From Sisyra terminalis (Eukaryota; Arthropoda; Insecta; Neuroptera; Sisyridae): a stretch of 64,000 nt of DNA. The notes beneath the pieces are model-generated. The model had not been told where the DNA came from and did no database searches. It saw only the letters and a list, made by a program, of their open reading frames with translations. A program made the position numbers and the translations under genes. Below are positions 1-10,388 of the stretch, piece by piece (position 1 is the stretch's first letter; every line of letters begins with the position of its first letter). The stretch spans positions 8,246,001 through 8,310,000 of the forward strand of contig OY292280.1 of the NCBI GenBank assembly GCA_958496175.1, read 5' to 3'.

Positions 1-487
1 ACCTTATTTCTTTTTACAATGAATGCTTTGATGAGCAACTGTAGATATCAAGGCCTAATGATTCTAAAATTATTTTTTTCCAATCTAAAAATTAATCAAT
101 AACAAAAATATAGGAAAACTTCCTTAAGTGTCTCCATAATCTCCTAGCTACAATGTCCAATAGTATACTATAATAAAATAAACAGTAAACTATTTCTGGA
201 GTATTAAGAAAAATGTATATTAGTCCTCATAAAAATTAAAATTTTATTATTCATTTTCGAAAAAAAAAACATAAATAAATAGTGGTCAATAAAAATATTA
301 TTACCGTTAACCAAGGACGTCACCATTCAGTTTCCTAGAGCAGGACAAGGTGTTGAATAGATGCAATATTAAAAACGCAATTAGTATAAATGGAACCAGT
401 GACGGCTTTTTTTTTTATTTAATTTTTTTTCAAAAGGGTGGCTAATTTAATGAAGTGCGGGGTACTCATTGATATATATATATATAT
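1..487. other. AT-rich stretch, no gene seen
   Basis: I see no open frame of note, no splice-bounded exon and no repeat that recurs elsewhere in the window. It ends in a short TA dinucleotide run (about 472-487) that is the insertion site of the next element. Confidence 0.5.
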
Positions 488-1522
488 TAGGGTGATTTTT
501 TTTTTTTACTTTTTTTTTTTTTTTTGGTCCCATCGTGAAATTTTGTTGGAAATACCCAAAAAAAAAAAATTCCCTGAAAGTTTGAGCCCTTAATATTAAT
601 TTTAAGTCCTCGACCAAGACGTGTAAAGATTTCCCATTGAAAATACACGGAAACTCAGATTTTTTATTTTTAAATTTCTATATCTCAGCGGCATTTCATG
701 GGATCGCTTTTACCGAACATGGTTTTTTCTCAGAATTAAACGCTGTACAAAAGTGCCCATTGCGACAAAGTCGCAACTCACACCGGTGAGGTTGTACGGG
801 CCACTGAACCTGATTTTTCCATAAAATTCGCGTTTTTATGCATTTATCTCGTAAATAACAAGAGCTACGGAAAAAATTATAACTGAAAAACTTGTAGAGA
901 ATTTGATTTCCTACAAAAAAGGTCCTGTAGATCAAATCGCGAAGATCAATATTAAACAAGATATTAAGCCTTGAATTGATTTTTCTAAAAAAAGATTTTA
1001 ATAAGTTTAAATCAATGATCGGCAAAAATTTCACAGAAAAATCAATTCAAGGCTTATTATCTCGTTTAATATTGATCTTCGCGATTTGGTCTACAGGACC
1101 TTTTTTGTAGGAAATCAAATTCTCTACAAGTTTTTCATTTATAATTTTTCCGTAGCTCTTGTTATTTACGAGATAAATGCAAAAAAAAACGCGAATTTTT
1201 TGGAAAAATCAGGTTCAGTGGCCCGTACTACCTCACCGGTGTGAGTAACGACTTTGTGGCAATGGGCACTTTTGTACAGCGTTTAATTCTGAGAAAAAAC
1301 CATCTTCGGTAAAAGCGATCCCATGAAATGCCACTGAGATATAGAAATTTAAAAATAAAAAATCAGAGTTTCCGTGTATTTTCAATGGGAAATCTTTACA
1401 CTTCTTGGTCGAGGACTTAAAATTAATATTAAGGGCTCAAATTTTCAGGGATTTTTTTTTTTTTGGTATTTCCAACAAAATTTCACGATAGGACCAAAAA
1501 AAGTAAAAAAAAAATCATCCTA
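488..1522. mobile_element. Family B foldback element, copy 1
   Basis: This is a near-complete inverted repeat. The left arm begins TAGGGTGATTTT and the right arm ends in its reverse complement, AATCATCCTA. The arms meet near 1000-1040, so the element is almost all arm and has no transposase. The flanking 8-mers (atatatat left, atatgtat right) differ at one base, which fits an 8-bp target duplication in a TA-rich site. Each arm carries a sub-segment around caccggtgagg that other family B copies share. Long open frames here are by-products of the palindrome. Confidence 0.75.
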
Positions 1523-1738
1523 ATATGTATATATGGATTGACCTTGCATATGGCGACAGTGTGGCTACTGATCTTTATAAATGGATAACGCACTGTACTT
1601 AAGGATGCAAACATTTATTCAAACATCGATGTATCGTTCATAAACATCGATGATGTATCGTTCCTCCTAGGTGTTGCAAATTAATATTTATTTTATAATG
1701 GTCAAAGGAGTGAATAATACAGAGTATATAAATTTAAT

Positions 1739-1785
1739 ATGGACCTACTAGTGGCCGAGTGGTCTAGGTGGCCGCTCCTAAAAAT
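1739..1785 (+). repeat. tRNA-derived SINE, 5' head fragment
   Basis: The segment contains ctagtggccgagtggtctag, a pol III box A in tRNA-Leu/Ser style, and then diverges. It is the head of the SINE family seen more completely near 25693 and 46638. Confidence 0.6.
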
Positions 1786-2312
1786 AAAGATTTTTTGGTA
1801 GAAAGTGGTTGATAATTTAGGTGTTAAAGGATTCGAAAAAACCTTCTTTTTCGCCATTTTCCTGTTTCACCTTCTAGGTGCAAATTAGTTCTGGTTCAAG
1901 TATAATTTTATACCTAAGTAAATGATCATTTCAACAAAAACTTCCAGTATGCTACCAGAATAGTCGGTATAATGTTCTAAACATATATAAAGGTGCCACT
2001 CTTTTTAAGATAAATAGTAAAACTACTGTTACCTTAGATCTTTAATGCTACATTATATTGTTGCTTTATAGAAAAGTTCAGTACGTTAGATTACTGCATT
2101 GTTCCATTTGATGTTGGAATTCTAGTAAAAAGCAAGGCATTCACGTTTCGACTTGCAGTTCAACTAATGGTCCGACTTTCGAAGTTGGATCTAAAGTCGG
2201 ATCGTGAATGGTATTGTTGGAAGTTGGATGTCTAGCGGATCATCTAGGCGATCCAACTAGTTATCCTGCAAGTGGGAGCGTGAATGGCCTGTTTAAGAAT
2301 AGATTGAGATGT

Positions 2313-3058
2313 TAAGATACCGTTAGTGTTGTAGAGAAGGGCACCAATCATCGTGAATCTCCACCACGGACAAAAGTGGGGGTATCCTTTTGTACATCTT
2401 AGATATGGACGGCTTCATTAATATTTAGTACAAGTTCTATTGGTAGAGTGGTGTATCTTAAAGTTTTAAGGATTCAGCTTACCTGAGTAACTGGTAGACG
2501 ACATATGGGAAGTTTTTTAGGGAATTACCTGCGACAGGTAGGAATTCCACACATCCGGTGATGAATACCGGAAGTAGCTTTCTACCAAATGCGAATACGA
2601 TTAAATTTTTTATCAACAAATGTTTTGATATTCGAAATTCCAGTTGCCCATTTCAAGTCATCATCTCAGATTCAAATGGAACATTTGTTAGGATACCGTT
2701 AGTGTTGTAGAGAAGGGCACCAATCACCGTGAATCTCCACCACGGACAAGAGTGGGGGTATTTTTTTGTATACCTTAGATACGAACTGCTTCATTAGTAT
2801 TTTTAGTACAGATTCTATTGGAAAGAGTGGTATATCTTTAAAGTTTAAAGGGTTCGGCTTACCTGAGTAACTGGTAGACGACATATGGGAAGTTTTTAGG
2901 GAATAACCTGCGACAGGTAGGAATTCCACACATCCGGTGACGAATACCGGAAGTAGCTTGCTACCAAATGCGAATACGATAAAAAAATTTATCAGCAAAT
3001 GTTTTGATATTTGAAATTCCACTTGCCCATTTCAAGTCATCATCTCATATTCAAATGG
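2313..3058. repeat. Tandem duplication of about 376 bp
   Basis: Two head-to-tail copies start at about 2313 and 2689 with gataccgttagtgttgtaga and end with a matching ...ttcaaatggaacattt. They differ by scattered substitutions and small indels, so the duplication is not recent. The open frame across the second copy has no recognisable domain. Confidence 0.75.
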
Positions 3059-3626
3059 AACATTTATATAAAAAAAAATAGATACAATTGGTATTTACCG
3101 ATGCGAAATTTGGCGCAACTTTTAAAATAAATAACGATTAATTAAATTCTCTTAAATATTAATTAAGTGGTCTAAGTTTTCGTTTTTCACAATGGCAATT
3201 TTGTTCTTTATCTGAACTAGAAGAAGTAGTTTTTCCTACCAATATCCAATTGTAGCTATGAAAGCTATATTGATAGTATAGTTATGTTTTTAACTTTTTT
3301 ATATTTGGCGGTTACCATATATGCCATAAAATTGTGAATTCCTTCAATTTATAATCTAACGTCGTTAGATTACAATTTAACTTTATGATAGTTTATAATT
3401 TCACACGTTACAAACTGACGGATACATAAATTTACTTTATATGCATATCATGAATATGACGAAAGATGGCGCTATGATCAAATATTTTTCATAAACCATT
3501 GTTCCTGAAGAACGATGTATTATCGATGTTTCTGAACGATATATCGATGTTTGAAAATATGAATGTATCGTTTGCATCCCTATTCCCAAATGATTCTTGT
3601 CATATGATGATACATTATATTGACTC

Positions 3627-4337
3627 CAGTGGCGTAGCTACCTAGGGGCTAGGCGGGGCAGTTCCCCGGGGCCCTCAAGCTCAGGGGGTCCTCGAATCCT
3701 TACCAGAAATCTTGGTCGAACTGAACTTTTGGAAATCCAGTTGGAAGTTCACCAATAATGTAAGGAAATAATGAGCAAATATGGAGTGCTAGAATGCGAC
3801 CTAACGGAAGTATTTACAGCAATGTTATTATTCTTTACAATTCCTGTCCCTTCTGCAGCAGCTGAAAGGTCATTTAACAAATTAAAAATAATAAAAAATT
3901 ATTTTAGAAATAATATGGGCCAAATTCGACTCCGATATTTATTGCTACTTGCAATTGAAAACAAAACAGCATCAAGCCTGGATTTAAACGAAGTCATTGA
4001 TACTTTTGCGAAAACTAAAGCTAGAAAAAAATTGTAAATATAATTGTTATTTATTCAGTTGGTAGGCCCGACCTTTATATAATAAACCCTTGAATCTTCT
4101 CTATTTCGTTTTATTAGCCAAACCTACACCAAGTATTAATTGTAATTTATGTTGTTACTGTTTAATATTTTTATTACCTGTCCTGCAGTGCACAAAAAAG
4201 AGCTTAAGTAGCTTAGCATTTTTCAAGTGTTAGTATATTTCACATTTTTATTTGATAAAACCTAATCAGTTTACATAGCAGTGGGACCCCATTTTTTAAT
4301 TTATCCCAGGGCCCTTGGTTACTTTGCTACGCCACTG
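3627..4337 (+). mobile_element. Internally deleted hAT transposon
   Basis: The 711-bp element starts CAGTGGCGTAGC and ends with the exact inverse, GCTACGCCACTG. The flanking octamers are attgactc and attgacct, agreeing at the first six bases, as expected for an aged hAT 8-bp target duplication. It keeps only the tail of the transposase (3771-4037). The 5' end is GC-rich (tagctacctaggggctagg). Confidence 0.85.
3771..4037 (+). pseudogene. hAT transposase C-terminal dimerisation domain, remnant
   Basis: This is an 88-residue open frame ending at TAA. It contains the hAT family dimerisation signature: IPVPSAAAERSFNKLKIIKN, then RNNMGQIRLRYLLLLAIEN. In intact hAT transposases this segment is the last 80 or so residues and mediates oligomerisation. 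The BED finger and the catalytic DDE region are absent, so the protein cannot act alone. It resembles the ZNF862/TTF-type subgroup of hAT proteins. The frame is intact, so the internal deletion may be fairly young. The enclosing element supplies its own terminal repeats. Confidence 0.85.
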
Positions 4338-4345
4338 ATTGACCT

Positions 4346-5995
4346 CCCCCTCCTTGAACTTGTGATGTAATTTATGGATGGCCCCTAACCACGGTGAACT
4401 TATATCGATACTTAAAAGATTGTATGAGAGGTTGAACTTTAAATCAGGATCACCAGTACTTTTGAAACACAAATTCTCCGACATCCTAAAAAAAATTTGA
4501 ACTAGAACCATCGATTGATTTTGTACACCAAAATCGATATTCTTTTTAACTTATAACTCTGTAAGTTCTCTACAGATTGTGTTAATTTACGATCTGACAT
4601 TATTGTGAAAATTAAGATTTCTCAAAATTTTTGATCATTTTTGGTCTTAACTTTTCCAGTTTCCCTTACCATCGGGCATCTTATGGGTGCTTTTTTTTTG
4701 GTGATTTTAATTTGGTGTGGGTCTTAAGGCCCCAAAATGGCTACAGATGGCTCTGCAAAAGATATATTTTAGAAGGAAACAACAAAAAAAAATGCTCAAA
4801 TATTTGCAGTGAAACCAACCATAAATAGTGGAACTTTTCATTCTTAGATTCAAGGTCGGTCAAGGTTTTTCCGTATCATGTATTGTTTGAAAGTTGAACC
4901 TGGACTTCCCTCTTACTATAAGTTACAGCTATAATTTTATTTATTCTAACTTTCTTTTGATGTAACTTTTAAAACCAATCGTGTAGTATAACGGGTAAAT
5001 ATCTGTCATCCAAAAGTATCAATTGATAATAGTTAAAGTTTAATTGAAGAATTAAACTTTGGATTTTCATCAATACTATTTTTTTTTTTCAGTCAAAAAT
5101 AAATGGGAACCTTGAAAAAATTGAATTCGAAAACTGGCATTTAATCAAACCTTTATTGAATGCATAAAAATATTTTTTTTGGCACTAAAAATAATTCGAA
5201 CGCCTACCTTAATCAATTTATAGTATTCCAGATGTGCCAAAATTATCAAGCTTCCGATAACGAGTTCAACAGAGTTCAAATCACTAATAATTTGTTATTT
5301 TTATAGTTGTTTTTTTTCAAGTGACAAAAGACACTATCGCATTGTTCAGTATTGTAAAGTTAATTGATAATGCAATAAAATAACATAAAACCAATTATAG
5401 CTATTCATTAGGGCATTTTTCTGTTATCTTCTGTTGCATAGTAAAAGTTGTAAGTCACGTAGAACAAATTCATATCTATTAAAGTATTAAAAATGGTGAA
5501 CATTTATAAAAGTTTATTAAACATATTTTATTTCTAAATATAGTAAGGTAACGGCACAAATGAATGATCCCTACAGTTGATGAAAAAATTTAGGAAAGAC
5601 TACGGTTCCATTGCTTATACTAATTACGTATATGAATTTAGGATGCGTTCCACTTGGCGCTATGGTCGTAGCGGACGTAGAACCGATCGCGCTATTGATG
5701 ACCACATTAGTTGCATAAACACTGCATTTATTATTTATTTTTTTTGAGTCATTTTAGAGGTTACTTTTCCTTAAAAAAATTGTTTTTTTTTGAAAATCTT
5801 GAAAAGAGCTTATTACCGATACCACCAGTAAAAATAATTTTCTTCTCTGTTCAAACGATCCACCACAATTCCACCTCAAACTTGCAAAAAGGACAATTTT
5901 CAAATACCTTCTAATACCTTCAAATACCTTCTATTTTCAAAAGAAAACTACACAAAATTCAACTCGAAAACAAGCATAACTTTCACGAATAAATT
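4346..5995. other. Gene-free AT-rich stretch
   Basis: No exon-like frame is visible. Near 4365-4395 a short piece (gtaatttatggatggcccc) is the inverse of the ggggccatccataaaat motif that recurs at 36041, 36641 and 37740, so it is a repeat end. A slightly GC-richer patch at 5640-5705 was not recognised. Confidence 0.4.
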
Positions 5996-5999
5996 AGTT

Positions 6000-7960
6000 C
6001 AAATATATATTAATTTTAACCGAAAAAAAACGATTTAATTGGCTTGATTTTTTCTTACAAGGTTTTTTTCTTGGCAATTGTTTGAAAAGAGCTGATTGTT
6101 GAAACATTCAGCGGAAAAAAAAATCGCCTTTTTCTCAAGGATACAACGATAATTCCACTGCAAACTTACAAAAGGACAATTTTCTAATACTCAAAATTCA
6201 AAATTCAGCAGGAATCGTTTTTCACGGTTATTTATGAATAATTTCGCCCGAAAACAAATCGTAAATGCTGTGTTTATGCAACCAGTGATACATGCATTCG
6301 TTTCATGTTTATAGACAATATCGCAATTGTTATTGTCCCCAAATTGTACGTTTGATAGGAATTTTCGATAAATCTCTTAGTTTCCTTTTTCTTCATTCTA
6401 CTATCAAAATACCAAAACTTTGGTATTTGATTTTAGTATTTGTCCATAAGTTACCTTGGCAAAAATTCCATTGTATTTACAAACCATTATCGGTTAATAA
6501 GAATTTTAAATGTCGAAAAAAATGGGGAAAGACATTAAAATGTTACTATGTTTTTCGACAACTTTTCCGGATGTAACACGGAGTAGCTAAGGCTTAAATA
6601 TTTTCAGGATATTTACATTTTTTTGAGTAATTTTTTTTTCAAAATTCTACCAATCCCTTGAAAATTACTTATATGCAAGTTTTAACGACGTACACATGTA
6701 ATCTGTGGTGGCCGAGTGGAGAAGAACCGCTCTACTGGAATCAAGGTTCCAGGTTCGAATCCCACTGTGGACATTTTTTTTTATTTCAAAAAATTTATTT
6801 CTCTTCTTAATACCTTATGTGTTACAAAATAATATTAATCCTTTTTCTAAGCTTTCTTTGGTCGAAATATTCGATCATTTCCACCCATTCGGGATTGGAA
6901 ATTATTGATCTGTCGATCGATGAGTTTTAGTGGCCTTTTTTGTTTATACAATATGCATTGAGGTCAAATTTATGTGATTTAATTTACAAAACATAAATTT
7001 GAACAAGATTTAATATAAATTTATTATTGACGTATTGCTCTGATACGTATATCGATTGCCAAACAATTTTTCTCCGTGGTTTGCAAGTAGTATTGAATCA
7101 TTCCATAACTGCTATATGATTACTCATAAAATAATCCCGGATCGATCGGAATTTACACGTCGATCCTTTTTCTTTTTGCGATTTATTTGCGGGGGGGGGT
7201 GTTCCCACTTTTCTTTCGTTTTACCAAATTCTTCGTGAGTAACCCGAAAAATGCGGAACTTTGAATTGGTTCATTTTCCCAGTTTAGTATCTTTCCCTTT
7301 CTCTTGAAAATTTCTATTTTCTCGAGTGCATCTACTTGGTTCCACTGACAAAAATTGGTTAGCAATCGAAATACGTATGTGGGTAATACGTCAATAATAC
7401 ATATTTTTGAACTTTTGTTCATATTTATGTTTATAGTTTACTTTTGATAAAATATTACAAAAATAAGACGAAAGTATATTTCATATATTGTACAAACAAT
7501 ATTACTGTCCAAGGTTAAAGAAAAGTCTAATTTGATTTGGTTTCTTTTTTTTGGTTTTTACTCACTTGTTTAAGACGTCTCTCAATTTTGAGAGGAAAAA
7601 AAACGATGAAATATGGGGGAAGGACTTCTAATTTTCGATAAATGGGATTTCAGGAATTACTTAGTTACAGAATGGGAAGCCTAAAAATCCTGGAATTTAT
7701 ATCCGGGAATTCGCAAAAATTGACACTTTTTTCAATTTTAACGTTGATTTTCTCGTTAACTATCGATCGTAGGTTTACAATACAATGTTCATTCAATAGC
7801 GTTATAATTACTCTATACATTAATGTGAAAAAAATTCCGGAAAAACTAATTAGATTTTTATTTGCATCTACTTGGTTCCACTGACAAAAATTGGTTAGCA
7901 ATCGAAATACGTATCTGGGTAATACGTCAATAATGCATTTGTTTGAAGTGGAAAATAATA
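6000..7960 (+). mobile_element. Family D repeat, copy 1
   Basis: About 2 kb that reappears in reverse orientation at 27560-29500 with high similarity. Landmarks in order: a run similar to aaattttcgataaatctctt, a tRNA-like segment (6700-6772), a palindromic segment carrying the gacgtattgc...atacgtat motif of family A (about 7028-7420), a poly-G run at 7190-7198, and a second motif copy at 7865-7935. No intact transposase or reverse transcriptase was seen. The several open frames of 60-90 codons here recur on both strands and lack domains. Confidence 0.65.
6700..6772 (+). repeat. tRNA-like segment inside family D
   Basis: Box A-like tggccgagtgg and a perfect box B ggttcgaatcc are spaced as in a class II tRNA (Leu/Ser type). 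The 5' tctgtgg does not pair with the 3' tgtggaca, and the T stem is poor, so a functional tRNA is unlikely. It may act as an internal pol III promoter or be the relic of one. Matching copies lie at 28730-28800 (-) and 50039-50112 (+). Confidence 0.6.
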
Positions 7961-9015
7961 TATTTTTAATATTTTTATCTCACGAATTCAGTTTCGGTCG
8001 TAGTTACGGCTTTATGACAGCCGAAACTAGGCCGAAACCGATAGTTTGGTCGGACACTAGCAATTTTATATGTCCACTTTTTTATTTTTGTTGATGAAGA
8101 ACATACCCAATATTATGTTTCCCCATCACAATTATACAAGGACTCATATTTTCCCATTAAATATTTTCATTTTTGTTGTTTATATTCTTTCAATGTTACA
8201 CTTAGGTATTGAACTCGGCAGTATTCTATACTTCCCCATACTGGAAATGTCACTTTATTTGTATGTACTATTTATGGAATTTGCTTGACCTTTCTCCTTA
8301 ATCGCCGATTATTTATACAGTAGAGTGGGAGTTCGATGCACTTTTCAATATAAAATCGCTGATAGTTATAAGTAGTGAAGGTTACTACTTCCATAATTTG
8401 TTGGTGAAATGAAACTTGAGGTTGCGTTGGTGTTACGCCAACATAACCAATAGAATTGTTAACATTATAAACAGGTTTTGTTTTTTTTTAAAAAAAAAAA
8501 AAAACAATCGTAAAATATTTTTAATTGCCTTTTTTTTTAATTGAACTTTTTTACTGGACATTACTTCGATAAAGGTTATTAATTACATGAACCGATTTTG
8601 CAATGCAAATTGTTCATTGTAATTTTATCATATAATTTATATTTTTCTGAAAAATGGAGGGAATATTATCCTAAATTATCAACAGTTGGAGAATAAATAC
8701 TTTTTTATGGAACAACCAACATTAATTTACGGTTTAAACTATCCAAGTGTTGCCGAAAGTATACAATAATATCTAATGGAGCTTTAAATTGTTGAGTAAA
8801 CCCTAGTTTCAAACCAAAACGTAATGATTGCACATAATTCACACAGATGGCATAGTTTTAAATGATATAGGCAAACGAAATACCATAATGAAAATATGAT
8901 AATGGACAAAGGAGATGAAATGGTTAAATGTTTTCTAACTTAAAATTTAAAATACATCCATTAAGATTCGATTTTTTCGCTAATTTTGAACAGTTATACT
9001 GTTTATATAATATAT
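7961..9015. other. Gene-free stretch with a family A end at 8966-9015
   Basis: No coding signal is visible. At 8966-9015 the sequence ttttttcgctaattttgaac...cagttatactgtttat is the outer end of family A; a family B element follows immediately, as at 23343 and 51170. Confidence 0.45.
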
Positions 9016-9020
9016 AACAT

Positions 9021-9752
9021 TAGGGTGATTTTTTTTTTGACCTCTTTTGGTCCCATCGTGAAATTTTGTTGGAAATACCAAAAAAAAAATCCCTGAAAGT
9101 TTGAGCCCTTAATATAAACTATAAGTCCTCGACCAAGACGTGTAAAGATTTCCCATTGAAAATACACGGAAACTCTGATTTTTTATTTTTAAATTTCTAT
9201 ATCTCAGCGGCATTTTATGGGATCGCTTTTACTGAAGATGGTTTTTTCTCAGAATTAAACGCTCTACAAAAGTGCCCATTGCGACAAAGTCGTAACTCAC
9301 ACCGGTGAGGTAGTACGGGCCACTGAACTTGATTTTTCCATAAAATTCGCGATTTTTTGCATTTATCTCGTAAATAACAAGAGCTACGGAAAAATTATAA
9401 ATGAAAAACTTGTAGAGAATTTGATTTCCTACAAAAAAGGTCCTTTAGACCAAATCACGAAGATCAATATTAAACGAGATATTAAGCCTTGAATTTTATG
9501 GAAAAATCAGGTTCAGTGGCCCGTACTACCTCACCAGTGTGAGTTACGACTTTGTCGCAATGGGCACTTTTGTAGAGCGTTTAATTCTGAGAAAAAACCA
9601 TCTTCGGTAAAAGCGATCCCATGAAATGCCGCTGAGATATAGAAATTTAAAAATAAAAAATTAGAGTTTCCGTGTATGTTCAATGGGAAATCTTTACACG
9701 TCTTGGTCAAGGATTTAAAATTAATATTAAGTGCTCAAACTTTCAGAGATTT
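9021..9752. mobile_element. Family B foldback element, copy 2, truncated
   Basis: It starts TAGGGTGATTTTT at 9021 within a family A end. The arms meet near 9490. The right arm stops at about 9752 (ctttcagagattt) before reaching the terminal CACCCTA, so the outer 60 or so bases are missing. It is very close in sequence to copy 1 at 488-1522. Confidence 0.7.
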
Positions 9753-9789
9753 AATTATAAATATAACTAAATTATAACATATTATAACT

Positions 9790-9930
9790 TCTAAGGTCTA
9801 CAGCAACTCTAGAGTTAATAAAAATTCATAATCGAGAAATATCGAAAATTTACTCGACTCAAGGATCGAACCTAGCACCTACTAGTTTTGGAAGGGTCAC
9901 CTTAGCCACTCGGTTACCAGTAGGTCCAAA
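9790..9930 (-). repeat. tRNA-derived SINE, reverse orientation
   Basis: Read on the - strand: box A tggt(a)accgagtggc, then a box B-like ggttcgatcct, then a body with gattatgaatttttattaac and a tail near tctagagttgctg. It matches the consensus from the other copies with several substitutions. Confidence 0.7.
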
Positions 9931-10045
9931 TTATTTAGTTGTACTATTTAAATCAACCCCTAATCAAAATATGGGAATAAATCGACCATTCCTTTACCAG
10001 GAAAACATTGATTAGTCGTTCATTCTTTTTTTTCTGTAAGATGTT

Positions 10046-10364
10046 TTATTTTAAATGCAATGAATCCTTTTGGTCTCGGGTATCCTTGATGAAATCTTTA
10101 ACAATTTTTTTTTAATGAGCCAAGAATTTGTCCAAATTTTCCTTCTACAACAGCATGGATGAATCCTTCTTCACTCTTAATGTAGTTAAATGTAAAAAAA
10201 AATTCTTCTGTATTTCTTTTTAATAGTTCCATGTTTGGGGCTTGATCCATCAAAAAAAGCTCTCCAGAAACTTCCTTTTTTCTTTGTTTAGCTTTTTGAT
10301 TTCCAATCAAGTTAGAAAGTTTAAGTAGTTGATTCCGGAATTCAAATTCCCAGAAGTAATTGAA
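10046..10364 (-). pseudogene. Unidentified protein C-terminus with one A-run frameshift
   Basis: On the - strand an uninterrupted frame runs from just after a TAG (10367-10365) for about 88 codons, with protein-like composition: it begins NYFWEFEFRNQLLKLSN and continues through GELFLMDQAPNMELLKRN and EEGFIHAVVEGKFGQILG. It stops in an A7 run at about 10100. One base of slippage there would extend it by IVKDFIKDTRDQKDSLHLK to a TAA, which overlaps an AATAAA (10045-10050). The absence of introns and the abutting poly(A) signal suggest a retrocopy or the last exon of a decayed gene. I do not recognise the family. It lies just upstream of the first visible BNIP3 exon, on the opposite strand. Confidence 0.45.
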
Positions 10365-10388
10365 CTATTTTTTTTTGGGTTTCCGAAG

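Larger units (their letters stand above)
1600..3582. mobile_element. Element with hAT-like terminal inverted repeats, degenerate
   Basis: The left end reads taaggatgcaaac followed by repeated atcgatgtatcg motifs. The right end is the inverse, atcgatgt...cgtttgcatccctA. This matches the TAGGGATGnAAAC type of end seen in many hAT elements. I see no clear target duplication and no transposase inside. The interior holds a SINE fragment and a 376-bp tandem duplication. A solo copy of the same end lies near 47520-47580. Confidence 0.5.

Noticed and set aside
488..494. TTAGGG at several sites as telomere repeat
   Set aside because: It occurs once at each family B end rather than in tandem, so it is a transposon terminus.
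6700..6772. A tRNA gene (Leu/Ser type)
   Set aside because: Box A and box B are good but the acceptor and T stems do not pair; kept only as a tRNA-like repeat segment. The same applies to 28730-28800 and 50039-50112.
7056..7422. Overlapping 60-80 codon frames, repeated at 28077-28446
   Set aside because: They recur because family D is repeated, not because of coding constraint; both strands are open in the same place.
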